The notes below the pieces were generated by a model, which saw only the letters and a program-made list of their open reading frames with translations, was not told the DNA's origin and made no database searches. Position numbers and translations under genes: made by a program. DNA of 64,000 bases from Pseudomonas sp. GM78 (GTDB lineage: Bacteria > Pseudomonadota > Gammaproteobacteria > Pseudomonadales > Pseudomonadaceae): positions 1 to 64,000 of the forward strand of contig NZ_AKJF01000005.1 of assembly GCF_000282475.1 (NCBI RefSeq), in the 5' to 3' direction. Every line of letters starts with the position of its first letter. Position 1 is the first letter of the stretch. This document shows positions 34,301 to 43,528 of the stretch, in pieces.

Positions 34301-34406
34301 AGAGCTAATCGGAATGGTTTCAGGTGGTTTGTATCAAAAGCCTGATATGCGTTTTATAGTTTTAAGCGATCTTGTATAGCAATGGTTTTGTAGAAGCAGC
34401 GTTGAG

Positions 34407-35126
34407 TTACTCGTGATGCGGCTCGCCCAAAAACGTCAGCGAGCTGAACAATCCCCGACTGCTCACGTCAGTGCTGTCCTTCACGGGCACTTCAACCTGC
34501 GCCGCAATTACATTCAACCCTTCATTACGCACTAGCACCTGCGCCCGACCGTCCGCATCAGTCTCGGTAGTCAGGGTATTCGGCGCGTTGCGGTAGTCGC
34601 CAACCAACTTCACTCCCGCCGCCGGCTTGCCGTCCAGTAGCACCCGGACTGGCAACGACTGGCCCGGTCCAACGGCCCACGGATCGGCCTCCGGCAGGAT
34701 CAGCAATTTGATCTGATCGAGTTTCGGCAGCTTCACTCCCGGCTGATAAATCGCCAGGCTGTATTTGAATGTCTCTGTGGCTTCGATGGCGCCGGGCACT
34801 TTGCTGCGTCCCTCGTTGATCCATTTTTTGTCGGCTGTTTGCGACCACATGCCGTTGTTTAGTGCCACCGCGATAACGGCGGGCGGCTTCAGCGGTTGCA
34901 GGCGTGCGTGATCGGTCAGGCGCTGCACCGTCACCGGAATCATTTTTCCGTTGCTGTCGTAGGCCCAGGCGCCACTGATTTTCTGCGCCTTGAACGCATT
35001 GTCCTCGGCGCCATGGCCGTAGATCACTTCAATGTTGCCACGGCGTTGTTCGGTCCATAGACCGTGGGCCGAGACCTGGGTGGCGAACAGCAAACCGAGC
35101 AGCGCCAGGGGTTTGAGAGGGTGCAT
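34407..35126 (-). CDS. DUF4198 periplasmic protein, TonB-receptor partner
   Basis: A 239-residue secreted protein. The signal peptide (PLALLGLLFATQVSA) would leave a mature N-terminus beginning HGLWTEQRRG. The body matches the DUF4198 family, with an Ig-like C-terminal half (PVRVLLDGKPAAGVKLVGDYRN...TDADGRAQVLV). Members often sit beside TonB receptors and are thought to help metal uptake. His at the predicted mature start and a C-terminal HHE could bind metal, but this is inference. It lies 12 bases downstream of the receptor gene, so the two form an operon. Confidence 0.8.
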   Translation of the reverse strand: MHPLKPLALLGLLFATQVSAHGLWTEQRRGNIEVIYGHGAEDNAFKAQKISGAWAYDSNGKMIPVTVQRLTDHARLQPLKPPAVIAVALNNGMWSQTADKKWINEGRSKVPGAIEATETFKYSLAIYQPGVKLPKLDQIKLLILPEADPWAVGPGQSLPVRVLLDGKPAAGVKLVGDYRNAPNTLTTETDADGRAQVLVRNEGLNVIAAQVEVPVKDSTDVSSRGLFSSLTFLGEPHHE

Positions 35127-35138
35127 GGGGACGTCCTA

Positions 35139-37244
35139 TTACAGGGTGAGTGTCAGGCTGACAGTGAAATTGCGCGGCTCGCCGGGATTGACCCAGTAGT
35201 TGCTGTACGAGCGCTCGAAGTATTTCTCGTCGAAAACATTGTTCAGGTTCAGTCCCACCGTGACGTTTTCGCTGGCCTTGTAATGGGCCAGCAGGTCGAC
35301 GGTGTGGTAGGCCGGCAATTCAAAGTCGCTGCCGGCTTCACCCGAGCGATCGCCGACATAGGTGAAGGCCGCGCCGACGTCCGAACCGCGCCAGTGACCG
35401 TCCTGAAACTCATAAACCCCCAACAGGCTGCCGCTGCGTTTGGCCACGCCGAGAATTCGGCTGCCGGTGGGAATGACCTTGTCGCCTTGGGTGACTTCTG
35501 CATCGATGTAGGCGAAGGCGCCGATTACGCGTACTGCGTCGGTCACTTGCCCGGCGAATTGCAGATCGAAACCCTGGCTGCGCGCCTTGCCCATGGCGCG
35601 GCTGGTGTCGGTGCCCGGATCGAGGGCGAGGACGTTTTCCTTCTCGATATGGAAAGCGGCGAGGGTGGTGCTCACGCGCTCGTCGAACAGCTCGCTCTTG
35701 ATGCCCACTTCATAGCCGACGCCTTCTTCCGGGTCGAAGGATTTGCCGGCGGCGTCCAGGCCGTTATTGGGTTTGAACGAGGTGGAGACATTGGCGAACA
35801 AGCCGACTTCAGGCGTCAGCTGATAGAGCAGGCCGGCCCGTTGGGTCAGGGCGTCGTGACGCTGGCGGCTGGTGGTGTCGCGGGTGTGGTTGTCTATGCG
35901 CTGCTCGAAGTTTTCCAAGCGTACACCGAGCATGCCCCGCAGCTTGTCAGTGAAAATGATCTGATCCTGCAGGTTCAGTGCATGGCTTTCGACGTGCTCG
36001 AAGAAGTCCGTCCCTGAGCGTGCACCGTCGGGTTTCGGCTGGCCGTAAATCGGGTTGTAGATGTCGATGGCGTAGGGGCTGCCGGCGATCGTCGTGACCC
36101 GCTCGTCCTTGCGATAGTTCTCGTACTCGCTACCGATCAGCAATTCGTGCTGCCAGCTGCCGAGCTCGAACAAGCCGCGCAGTTCGAGCTGGGTGATGCT
36201 GTCGTGCCAGTTGTTGTCACGCTCGCGGTAACGGCGGTTGACCGAGTGGCCATCGGCGTTCAGCGGCCGTGACTCGGAGGCGAAACCCCAGAGTTTGCCC
36301 TCCTTGTAGTGGCTGGCCAGGCGCAGCTTCCAGGTGTCGTTGAGCTGATGTTCGAGTGCGGCCTGCAGCAGATTGTTGTGGTTGTCGATGTCGCCGTCGT
36401 TGGGTTCGCCGAGGAATGTCGAACGGGAAACGCCGCTCCACGTATTGTTCGGCGCGACGATGCCACGGTCGAAGGTGGAGCTGTGCCGGACGAATTCGCT
36501 TTCCACCAACAGGCTGGTGTCGGGATTGAGTTGCCAGCTGAAGGAGGGCGCGACGAACACGCGTTGACTGTCGACATGATCACGGAAGCTGTGGTTGTCC
36601 TCGACGGCCAGGTTCACTCGCGACAGGACTTCACCTTGTTCATCCAGTGGCGTGTTGAGGTCCAGCGCGGTGCGATAGCGATCCCAGCTGCCGGCGCTGG
36701 TTTGCAGTGTGGCAAAGGCTCCAGGTTGTGGCTTCTTGGTGACGATGTTGACCGTGCCGCCGGGATCACCCCGGCCATACAGGCTGGCAGCCGGGCCTTT
36801 GAGCACTTCGATGCGTTCGATGTTGGCCGCATCCGGTGTGCTGGGGTAGCCCCGGTTGGCGCTGAATCCGTCCTTGTAGAACTCCGACGTGGTGAAGCCG
36901 CGCACGCTGTATTCGTAAAGCGTCAGGCCGCCGAAGTTATTCTGCTTCGACACCCCACCGGCAAAATCCAGCGCGCGTTCGACGCTGGTACTGCCCAGGT
37001 CCTTGAGCACGCTGGCGGGAATCACGCTGATCGATTGCGGAATGTCGCGGATGGCCGTGTCGGTCTTGGTCGCGCTGGATGAGCGGGTGGCGCGATAGCC
37101 CTCGACCGGGCCTGTGGGGGATTCGTAATCGGAAGTGACGCTGATGGCGTCCAGTTCAAACGTGGGTGATTCTTCGGCGAAGGCCGGGTTTCCCAGCAGG
37201 CCGAAGGCGAATCCGACGAAGGAGGCCTTTGTTCGAGACGACAT
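35139..37244 (-). CDS. TonB-dependent siderophore-type outer membrane receptor
   Basis: A 701-residue outer-membrane receptor. A signal peptide (TKASFVGFAFGLLGNPAFA) is followed by a TonB-box-like segment (LDAISVTSDYE), a plug domain (RDIPQSISVIPASVLKDLG, KGPAASLYGRGDPGGTVNIVTKKP) and a 22-strand barrel ending RNFTVSLTLTL. There is no N-terminal signalling domain, so it is not a FecA/FpvA-type transducer. The plug resembles ferrisiderophore receptors. The DUF4198 partner could suggest another metal complex, so the ligand is open. The ATG at 37244 lies inside a 47-bp near-palindrome. Confidence 0.9.
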   Translation of the reverse strand: MSSRTKASFVGFAFGLLGNPAFAEESPTFELDAISVTSDYESPTGPVEGYRATRSSSATKTDTAIRDIPQSISVIPASVLKDLGSTSVERALDFAGGVSKQNNFGGLTLYEYSVRGFTTSEFYKDGFSANRGYPSTPDAANIERIEVLKGPAASLYGRGDPGGTVNIVTKKPQPGAFATLQTSAGSWDRYRTALDLNTPLDEQGEVLSRVNLAVEDNHSFRDHVDSQRVFVAPSFSWQLNPDTSLLVESEFVRHSSTFDRGIVAPNNTWSGVSRSTFLGEPNDGDIDNHNNLLQAALEHQLNDTWKLRLASHYKEGKLWGFASESRPLNADGHSVNRRYRERDNNWHDSITQLELRGLFELGSWQHELLIGSEYENYRKDERVTTIAGSPYAIDIYNPIYGQPKPDGARSGTDFFEHVESHALNLQDQIIFTDKLRGMLGVRLENFEQRIDNHTRDTTSRQRHDALTQRAGLLYQLTPEVGLFANVSTSFKPNNGLDAAGKSFDPEEGVGYEVGIKSELFDERVSTTLAAFHIEKENVLALDPGTDTSRAMGKARSQGFDLQFAGQVTDAVRVIGAFAYIDAEVTQGDKVIPTGSRILGVAKRSGSLLGVYEFQDGHWRGSDVGAAFTYVGDRSGEAGSDFELPAYHTVDLLAHYKASENVTVGLNLNNVFDEKYFERSYSNYWVNPGEPRNFTVSLTLTL

Positions 37245-37287
37245 GTTATGTTGTTCCAATTGCAGTAATTGAAACAATATAACATGT
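37241..37287. promoter_or_regulatory. 47-bp near-perfect palindrome at the TonB receptor start
   Basis: Two 21-base arms, 37241-37261 and 37267-37287, are inverse complements at 19 of 21 positions, around a 5-base centre (GCAGT). Each arm ends in ACATGTTAT. The outer end of one arm contains the receptor start codon. The size and symmetry suggest an operator for a dimeric or tetrameric repressor, or an mRNA hairpin hiding the ribosome site. The GTTATR core recalls Zur half-sites, but the spacing differs. Confidence 0.6.
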
Positions 37288-37305
37288 CTAATGAGAATAT
37301 CTTCC
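37287..37305. promoter_or_regulatory. Fur-box-like site upstream of the TonB receptor
   Basis: TCTAATGAGAATATCTTCC matches the 19-base Fur consensus at 11 of 19 positions, with an unbroken TAATGA core. It directly abuts the 47-bp palindrome and lies 43-61 bases before the receptor ATG. The match is moderate. Confidence 0.4.
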
Positions 37306-37331
37306 AATAGCCCGAATTTCTCGGGCCAGGT

Positions 37332-38492
37332 TTATTTCTCTTCTTTTTCCTTGACCGGCGCAGGCGGCGGACGCAGGCCGATTTCCGCGGTGAGCTTGAG
37401 TTCCTTGCCGTTGCGCATCACTTGGATCGCAACTTTGTCGGTCGGCTTGATCCGCGCGACCTGGTTCATCGAGCGGCGGCCATCGCCCGCCGGCTCGCCA
37501 TCGATGCTGAGAATCACGTCACCCAATTGCAGGCCGGCCTTTTGCGCCGGACCGTCGCGGAAAATCCCCGCTACCACGATGCCCGGACGCCCCGACAGGC
37601 CAAACGATTCCGCCAGTTCCTGGGACAATGGCTGCACTTCGATACCGAGCCAGCCGCGAATCACCTGGCCGTGTTCGATGATCGACTTCATCACTTCCAT
37701 GGCCAGCTTCACCGGAATCGCGAAACCGATGCCTTGCGAGCCGCCGGACTTGGAGAAGATCGCGGTGTTGATGCCGGTCAGGTTGCCATTGGCGTCCACC
37801 AGCGCACCGCCGGAGTTGCCGGGGTTGATTGCGGCGTCTGTCTGGATGAAGTCTTCGTAGTTGTTCAGGCCCAGCTGATTGCGCCCGGTGGCACTGATGA
37901 TGCCCATGGTCACTGTCTGGCCAACGCCGAACGGGTTGCCGATGGCGAGTGCCACGTCGCCGATGCGGATGTTGTCGGAGCGGCCGACGGTGATCGAAGG
38001 CAGTTTCTTCAGGTCGATCTTGAGGACCGCGAGGTCGGTTTCCGGGTCGCTGCCGATCACCCGTGCCAGGGTTTCACGGCCGTCCTTGAGCGCCACCACG
38101 ATCTGGTCGGCACCGCTGGTCACGTGGTTGTTGGTCAGGATGTAACCTTCCGGGCTCATGATCACGCCGGAGCCGAGGCTTGACTCCATGCGTTTCTGCT
38201 TGGGCGAGTTGTCGCCGAAGAAGCGACGAAACTGCGGATCCTCGAACAGCGGATGATTGGGTTTGTTGATGACTTTGGTGGTGTACAGGTTCACCACCGA
38301 CGGCGCGGCGGTGGTCACCGCGTCGGAATAGGACACCGGGCCTTGCTGCATGCTGGTAGTTTGCGGGGCTTGTTGCAGGTTTACGTCGAGGCTTGGAAGC
38401 CCGACCCACTGCGGGTACCGCTGGATGATTAACAGAGCGACAAGCACGCCGGCCAACAGCGGCCAGCCGGAAAAACGCAGCGCCTTGAGCAT
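37332..38492 (-). CDS. algW: Periplasmic serine protease AlgW (DegS type)
   Basis: A 386-residue inner-membrane-anchored protease. One N-terminal helix (GWPLLAGVLVALLIIQRY) is followed by a trypsin-like domain with His123, Asp153 and Ser227 (NPGNSGGA) and one C-terminal PDZ domain (GIVVAGIFRDGPAQKAGLQLGDVILSI). In Pseudomonas AlgW senses outer-membrane protein stress and cuts MucA to release AlgU (sigma-22), controlling alginate and the envelope response. A single PDZ separates it from MucD/DegP. Confidence 0.95.
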   Translation of the reverse strand: MLKALRFSGWPLLAGVLVALLIIQRYPQWVGLPSLDVNLQQAPQTTSMQQGPVSYSDAVTTAAPSVVNLYTTKVINKPNHPLFEDPQFRRFFGDNSPKQKRMESSLGSGVIMSPEGYILTNNHVTSGADQIVVALKDGRETLARVIGSDPETDLAVLKIDLKKLPSITVGRSDNIRIGDVALAIGNPFGVGQTVTMGIISATGRNQLGLNNYEDFIQTDAAINPGNSGGALVDANGNLTGINTAIFSKSGGSQGIGFAIPVKLAMEVMKSIIEHGQVIRGWLGIEVQPLSQELAESFGLSGRPGIVVAGIFRDGPAQKAGLQLGDVILSIDGEPAGDGRRSMNQVARIKPTDKVAIQVMRNGKELKLTAEIGLRPPPAPVKEKEEK

Positions 38493-38595
38493 TAAGCACG
38501 TCCTGAGAGAGTTGCAGGCGGTATGAGACCGCTCATAATGACGCGCATTATACGAGGCCGCGCGTGCCTCTGAACGGGATATTTAGGAGTCTTTT

Positions 38596-39354
38596 ATGGC
38601 CGTCGCCCTGAGCACCCTGGTCGAAGAAGCCGACCGTTACCTCGGCAGTTCGAAAATTGCCGATTACTGCCCCAACGGCCTGCAGGTCGAGGGCCGGCCG
38701 CAGGTGATGCGCATTGTCAGTGGCGTCACCGCCAGCCAGGCCTTGCTCGATGCCGCGGTGCAGGCCAACGCCGACCTGGTGCTGGTGCATCACGGCTACT
38801 TCTGGAAAGGCGAGAACCCGTGCATCACCGGCATGAAGCAGCGCCGCCTGAAAACGCTGCTCAAGCACGACATCAGCCTGCTGTCCTATCACCTGCCGCT
38901 GGACCTGCACCCTGAGGTTGGCAACAACGTGCAGTTGGCGCGGCAGCTGGACATCACCATCGAAGGTCCGCTCGATCCCGACAATCTGAAGATCGTCGGT
39001 CTGGTCGGCTCGTTGAACGAGCCCGTGACGCCCCGGGATTTTGCTCGCCGGGTGCAGGAAGTCATGGGCCGCGAGCCGTTGCTGATCGAAGGCAGCGCAA
39101 TGATTCGCCGCGTTGGCTGGTGCACCGGTGGCGGTCAGGGCTACATTGATCAGGCGGTGTTGGCGGGTGTCGATCTGTACCTCAGCGGCGAAGCCTCGGA
39201 GCAAACCTTCCACAGTGCGCGGGAAAACGACATCAGCTTCATTGCTGCCGGGCACCACGCCACCGAGCGTTATGGCGTGCAGGCGCTGGGTGATTACCTG
39301 GCGAAGCGGTTTGCACTTGAGCACATCTTTATCGATTGCCCCAACCCAATCTGA
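38596..39354 (+). CDS. Nif3-like dinuclear metal centre protein
   Basis: A 252-residue NIF3/YbgI-family protein. The dinuclear metal ligands are in VLVHHGYFWKG and near AAGHHATERYG with SEQTFHSARENDISFI. Family members form hexameric toroids; proposed roles are in GTP cyclohydrolase-like or iron-metabolism reactions, and the exact function is unsettled. It is divergent from algW, the same neighbour as in other pseudomonads. Confidence 0.92.
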   Translation: MAVALSTLVEEADRYLGSSKIADYCPNGLQVEGRPQVMRIVSGVTASQALLDAAVQANADLVLVHHGYFWKGENPCITGMKQRRLKTLLKHDISLLSYHLPLDLHPEVGNNVQLARQLDITIEGPLDPDNLKIVGLVGSLNEPVTPRDFARRVQEVMGREPLLIEGSAMIRRVGWCTGGGQGYIDQAVLAGVDLYLSGEASEQTFHSARENDISFIAAGHHATERYGVQALGDYLAKRFALEHIFIDCPNPI

Positions 39355-39371
39355 CGGGTAAACGCGATCCC

Positions 39372-39488
39372 CTGTAGGAGCGAGCCTGCTTGCGATGGAC
39401 CTGAGACCACCACGGGGTGTCAGGCTCCCAGCGTTATCGTTGACGACCATCGCGACGGTGCGACGATTCGACAGGCTCGCTCCTATAG
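39372..39488. repeat. Composite REP-type repeat, copy 1 (inverted)
   Basis: It starts CTGTAGGAGCGAGCCTGC and ends GCAGGCTC-like GACAGGCTCGCTCCTATAG. The interior (GGTGTCAGGCTCCCAGCGTT, then ATCGTTGACGACCATCGCGA) is the inverse complement of the interior of the copies at 47084 and 53319. It fills much of the Nif3 to cysD gap; no promoter could be assigned in the remainder. Confidence 0.8.
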
Positions 39489-39635
39489 GGGACGCGCGTT
39501 TCGCCCAAACAGGCGGGCATATTCATATGCTCTTTCGATCTAGTTGGCGTCCTGATTAGAAGGGGGCGCTGTGCTAGGATTCCCCGCTCGAACACGGCCC
39601 GCTGGCCGTTCATAAGAATGTTTTCGTGAGTAGCC

Positions 39636-40553
39636 ATGGTCGACAAACTGACGCATCTGAAACAGCTGGAGGCGGAAAGCATCCACATCATCCGCGAGGT
39701 GGCCGCCGAGTTCGACAACCCGGTGATGCTGTACTCCATCGGTAAAGACTCCGCCGTGATGCTGCACCTGGCACGCAAGGCGTTCTTCCCCGGCAAGCTG
39801 CCGTTCCCGGTAATGCACGTCGACACCCAGTGGAAGTTCCAGGAGATGTACAGCTTCCGCGACAAGATGGTTGCCGAGCTGGGCCTGGACCTGATCACCC
39901 ATGTGAACCCTGAAGGTGTGGCGCAAGGCATCAACCCGTTCACCCACGGCAGTGCCAAGCACACCGACATCATGAAGACCGAGGGCCTGAAGCAGGCACT
40001 GGACAAGCATGGTTTCGATGCCGCCTTCGGTGGCGCGCGCCGCGATGAAGAGAAATCCCGCGCCAAGGAGCGCGTGTACTCGTTCCGTGACAGCAAGCAC
40101 CGCTGGGACCCGAAAAACCAGCGCCCGGAGCTGTGGAACGTCTACAACGGCAAGGTCAACAAGGGCGAATCCATCCGCGTATTCCCGTTGTCGAACTGGA
40201 CCGAGCTGGACATCTGGCAGTACATCTATCTGGAAGGCATCCCTATCGTCCCGCTGTACTTCGCCGCCGAGCGTGAAGTCATCGAGAAGAACGGCACCCT
40301 GATCATGATCGACGACGAGCGCATCCTCGAACACCTGAGCGATGAAGACAAAGCCCGCATCGTCAAAAAGAAAGTGCGTTTCCGTACCCTTGGCTGCTAC
40401 CCGTTGACGGGCGCGGTGGAGTCCGAGGCCGAAAGCCTCACGGACATCATTCAGGAAATGCTCCTGACGCGAACTTCCGAGCGCCAGGGCCGTGTCATCG
40501 ACCACGATGGCGCAGGCTCGATGGAAGACAAAAAACGTCAGGGTTATTTCTAA
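39636..40553 (+). CDS. cysD: Sulfate adenylyltransferase subunit 2
   Basis: A 305-residue small subunit of ATP sulfurylase, which makes adenosine 5'-phosphosulfate from sulfate and ATP. The PP-loop motif [13 protein letters not shown] is near residue 32, with [19 protein letters not shown] and the C-terminal tail ending in KRQGYF, typical of CysD. It is followed after 9 bases by cysNC. Cysteine-limited control by CysB is expected in this family but no site was read. Confidence 0.97.
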   Translation: MVDKLTHLKQLEAESIHIIREVAAEFDNPVMLYSIGKDSAVMLHLARKAFFPGKLPFPVMHVDTQWKFQEMYSFRDKMVAELGLDLITHVNPEGVAQGINPFTHGSAKHTDIMKTEGLKQALDKHGFDAAFGGARRDEEKSRAKERVYSFRDSKHRWDPKNQRPELWNVYNGKVNKGESIRVFPLSNWTELDIWQYIYLEGIPIVPLYFAAEREVIEKNGTLIMIDDERILEHLSDEDKARIVKKKVRFRTLGCYPLTGAVESEAESLTDIIQEMLLTRTSERQGRVIDHDGAGSMEDKKRQGYF

Positions 40554-40562
40554 GGGGTTGTT

Positions 40563-42461
40563 ATGTCGCACGCATCTGATTTGATCAGCGAGGACATCCT
40601 CGCCTACCTGGGCCAGCACGAACGTAAAGAGCTGCTGCGCTTTCTGACCTGCGGTAATGTCGACGACGGCAAGAGCACCCTGATCGGGCGCCTGCTGCAC
40701 GACTCCAAGATGATCTACGAAGATCACCTGGAAGCGATTACCCGCGACTCGAAAAAAGTCGGCACCACCGGCGAAGACATCGACCTGGCACTGCTGGTCG
40801 ATGGCCTGCAGGCCGAGCGCGAACAAGGCATCACCATCGATGTCGCGTACCGCTACTTCTCCACCGCCAAGCGCAAATTCATCATCGCCGACACCCCCGG
40901 CCATGAACAGTACACCCGCAACATGGCCACCGGTGCGTCCACCTGTGACCTGGCGATCATCCTGGTCGACGCCCGCTACGGCGTGCAGACCCAGACCCGT
41001 CGCCACAGCTTCATCGCCTCGTTGCTGGGCATCAAGCACATCGTCGTCGCCATCAACAAGATGGATCTCAAGGACTTCGACCAGGGCGTGTTCGAGTCGA
41101 TCAAGGCCGACTACCTGCAGTTTGCCGAGGGCCTGAAGCTCAAGCCGACCAGCATGCATTTCGTGCCGATGTCGGCGCTGAAGGGCGACAACGTAGTGAA
41201 CAAGTCCGAGCGCTCGCCGTGGTACACCGGCCAGTCGCTGATGGAAATCCTCGAGACCGTGGAAGTGGCGGGCGACCGCAACTTCACCGACCTGCGTTTC
41301 CCGGTGCAGTACGTCAACCGTCCGAACCTGAACTTCCGCGGTTTCGCCGGCACCCTGGCCAGCGGCATCGTCAAGAAGGGCGACGAAGTCGTGGTGTTGC
41401 CGTCGGGCAAGAGCAGCCGCGTGAAATCCATCGTCACCTTCGAAGGTGAACTGGAGCACGCAGGTCCAGGTCAGGCGGTAACACTGACTATGGAAGACGA
41501 GATCGACATCTCCCGTGGCGACCTGTTGGTTCACGCCGACAACGTGCCGCCAGTCACCGACAGCTTCGAAGCGATGCTGGTGTGGATGGCTGAAGAGCCG
41601 ATGCTGCCGGGCAAGAAATACGACATCAAGCGCGCCACCAGCTACGTGCCGGGCTCCATCGCCAGCATCGTCAACAAGGTCGACGTGAACACCCTGGAAG
41701 AAGGTCCGGCCAGCGCGTTGCAGCTGAACGAAATCGGCAAGGTCAAGATCGCGCTCGACGCGCCGATTGCCCTCGACGGTTACGACAGCAACCGCACCAC
41801 CGGCGCGTTCATCATCATCGACCGCCTGACCAACGGCACCGTTGGCGCCGGCATGATCGTTGCGCAGCCGGTGGCGCATGGCACCAGCACGCACCACGGC
41901 AAACTGGCCCACGTCGCTACCGAAGAGCGCGCACAGCGCTTCGGTCAGCAACCGGCCACCGTGTTGTTCAGCGGTTTGTCGGGCGCGGGCAAAAGCACCC
42001 TGGCCTACGCCGTTGAGCGCAAGCTGTTCGACCTGGGTCGTGCGGTGTACGTGCTAGATGGTCAGAACCTGCGTCACGACCTGAACAAAGGTCTGCCACA
42101 GGATCGCGCCGGACGTACCGAGAACTGGCGTCGTGCCGCACACGTGGCGCGTCAGTTCAACGAAGCCGGTCTGCTGACACTGGCAGCGTTCGTTGCGCCG
42201 AGTGCCGAAGGTCGTGAACAGGCTCGGGAGCTGATCGGCAAAGAGCGCCTGGTGACGGTCTACGTCCAGGCCTCGCCGACAGTCTGTGCCGAGCGTGACC
42301 CGCAAGGCCTGTACGCGGCGGCCGGGGATAACATCCCGGGCGAGTCTTTCCCGTACGACGTGCCGCTGGATGCCGACCTGGTGATCGACACCCAGTCCGT
42401 GTCGCTGGAAGAAGGCGTCAAGCAGGTCTTGGAACTGTTGCGTAAACGCGGCGCGATCTAA
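40563..42461 (+). CDS. cysNC: Bifunctional sulfate adenylyltransferase subunit 1 / APS kinase
   Basis: A 632-residue fusion. Residues 1 to about 440 are the CysN GTPase (G1 loop [13 protein letters not shown]3 [13 protein letters not shown]4 NKMD). The C-terminal 190 residues are CysC APS kinase with P-loop [13 protein letters not shown]. Together with CysD it carries sulfate through APS to PAPS. The fusion is normal in Pseudomonas. A strong terminator follows. Confidence 0.97.
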   Translation: MSHASDLISEDILAYLGQHERKELLRFLTCGNVDDGKSTLIGRLLHDSKMIYEDHLEAITRDSKKVGTTGEDIDLALLVDGLQAEREQGITIDVAYRYFSTAKRKFIIADTPGHEQYTRNMATGASTCDLAIILVDARYGVQTQTRRHSFIASLLGIKHIVVAINKMDLKDFDQGVFESIKADYLQFAEGLKLKPTSMHFVPMSALKGDNVVNKSERSPWYTGQSLMEILETVEVAGDRNFTDLRFPVQYVNRPNLNFRGFAGTLASGIVKKGDEVVVLPSGKSSRVKSIVTFEGELEHAGPGQAVTLTMEDEIDISRGDLLVHADNVPPVTDSFEAMLVWMAEEPMLPGKKYDIKRATSYVPGSIASIVNKVDVNTLEEGPASALQLNEIGKVKIALDAPIALDGYDSNRTTGAFIIIDRLTNGTVGAGMIVAQPVAHGTSTHHGKLAHVATEERAQRFGQQPATVLFSGLSGAGKSTLAYAVERKLFDLGRAVYVLDGQNLRHDLNKGLPQDRAGRTENWRRAAHVARQFNEAGLLTLAAFVAPSAEGREQARELIGKERLVTVYVQASPTVCAERDPQGLYAAAGDNIPGESFPYDVPLDADLVIDTQSVSLEEGVKQVLELLRKRGAI

Positions 42462-42476
42462 GCGTTAGCCGCACAT

Positions 42477-42516
42477 AAAAAACCCGCCGATGAGTGATCA
42501 TCGGCGGGTTTTTTTG
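42477..42516 (+). terminator. Terminator after cysNC
   Basis: AAAAACCCGCCGATGA pairs with TCATCGGCGGGTTTTT around a GTGA loop, with more T after the stem. It can act in both directions, covering the opposing acyltransferase gene. Confidence 0.95.
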
Positions 42517-42531
42517 TGTCCTTGAGATCGC

Positions 42532-42605
42532 CATCGCTGGCAAGCCAGCTCCCACAGGTTTCGTGAACACCGCATATCACTGTGGGAGCTGGCTTGCCAG
42601 CGATG
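42532..42605. repeat. REPIN-like perfect 25-bp inverted repeat
   Basis: Arms 42532-42556 and 42581-42605 (starting CATCGCTGGCAAGCCAGCTC) are perfect inverse complements around a 24-base centre. It belongs to the same class as the repeat at 48415. Confidence 0.9.
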
Positions 42606-42622
42606 AGGCCGGTACAGGTACC

Positions 42623-43528
42623 TCAAGACTTCGCGGGATACTCGCGATGCATCTGCCCCAGCAACGCATCCTTGTCCTGCCACAACTGGTTGATCCAGCC
42701 CTGGAACTGCAAGCGGTACTCACCGTCCTGGTCGTAGTTCTTGCCAATGAACTGCGGCGGAATCTTCAGCTCCTGAAAATGCACCACCACGTCTTTGACG
42801 TTGCCGCATAGCAAGTCCCAGAAGCCGGGGCGACCGGCTGGATAATGGATCGTCACGTTGACGATGGACTCAAGCTGCTCGCCCATGGCATCCAGCACAA
42901 ACGCAATACCACCGGCCTTGGGCTTGAGCAGGTACTTGAACGGTGATTTCTGCTGGGCATGTTTGCCTTCGGTAAAACGCGTGCCCTCGACAAAATTGAA
43001 AATGCCCACCGGGTTATCACGAAACTTCGCACAGGTCTTGCGCGTGGTTTCCAGGTCCTTGCCTTTCTTCTCCGGGTGCTTTTCCAGATAGGCCTTGGAG
43101 TAGCGTTTCATGAATGGAAAACCCAGCGCCCACCACGCCAGTCCAATCACCGGCACCCAGATCAACTCCTGCTTGAGAAAGAACTTCAGCGGCTGGATAC
43201 GCCGATTGAGCACGTATTGCAGCACCAGGATATCGACCCAGCTCTGGTGGTTGCTGGTGATCAGGTACGAGTGCTGGTAGTCGAGGCCTTGCAGGCCGCT
43301 GACGTGCCAGCGGGTGCGGCGAACCAGGTTCATCCAGCCTTTGTTGATGCTGATCCAGGCTTCGTGTGTATGGCCCATCAACCAGTGTGCGATGCGTTGG
43401 GTGAGCGCGAACGGCAGTACCTTGAACAGCGCCACACAGAACAGGAACGAGCACAGCAAAATCGTGTTCAGCGCCAGCAGCAGCGCGGCAATCACTCCGC
43501 GCAAAAACGCGGGTAGGAAATCCAGCAT
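42623..43528 (-). CDS. YihG-type lysophospholipid acyltransferase family protein
   Basis: A 301-residue membrane acyltransferase (PlsC superfamily). An N-terminal membrane segment (GVIAALLLALNTILLCSFLFCVALF) precedes the HX4D motif in TSNHQSWVDI and the substrate motif FVEGTRFTEGK. E. coli YihG helps set the acyl composition of phospholipids; close family members in Pseudomonas probably acylate lysophosphatidic acid or ornithine lipid, and the substrate is not settled here. The stop of pta and this gene's start are only bases apart, so they may be co-transcribed. Confidence 0.85.
   Translation of the reverse strand: MLDFLPAFLRGVIAALLLALNTILLCSFLFCVALFKVLPFALTQRIAHWLMGHTHEAWISINKGWMNLVRRTRWHVSGLQGLDYQHSYLITSNHQSWVDILVLQYVLNRRIQPLKFFLKQELIWVPVIGLAWWALGFPFMKRYSKAYLEKHPEKKGKDLETTRKTCAKFRDNPVGIFNFVEGTRFTEGKHAQQKSPFKYLLKPKAGGIAFVLDAMGEQLESIVNVTIHYPAGRPGFWDLLCGNVKDVVVHFQELKIPPQFIGKNYDQDGEYRLQFQGWINQLWQDKDALLGQMHREYPAKS

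Noticed and set aside
35064-36017. A 317-codon plus-strand frame across the DUF4198 and TonB receptor genes
   Set aside because: It is antisense to two well-supported genes and has no motif of its own.
39540-41951. An 803-codon open frame on the minus strand
   Set aside because: It is antisense to cysD and cysNC, with low-complexity translation and no recognisable family.
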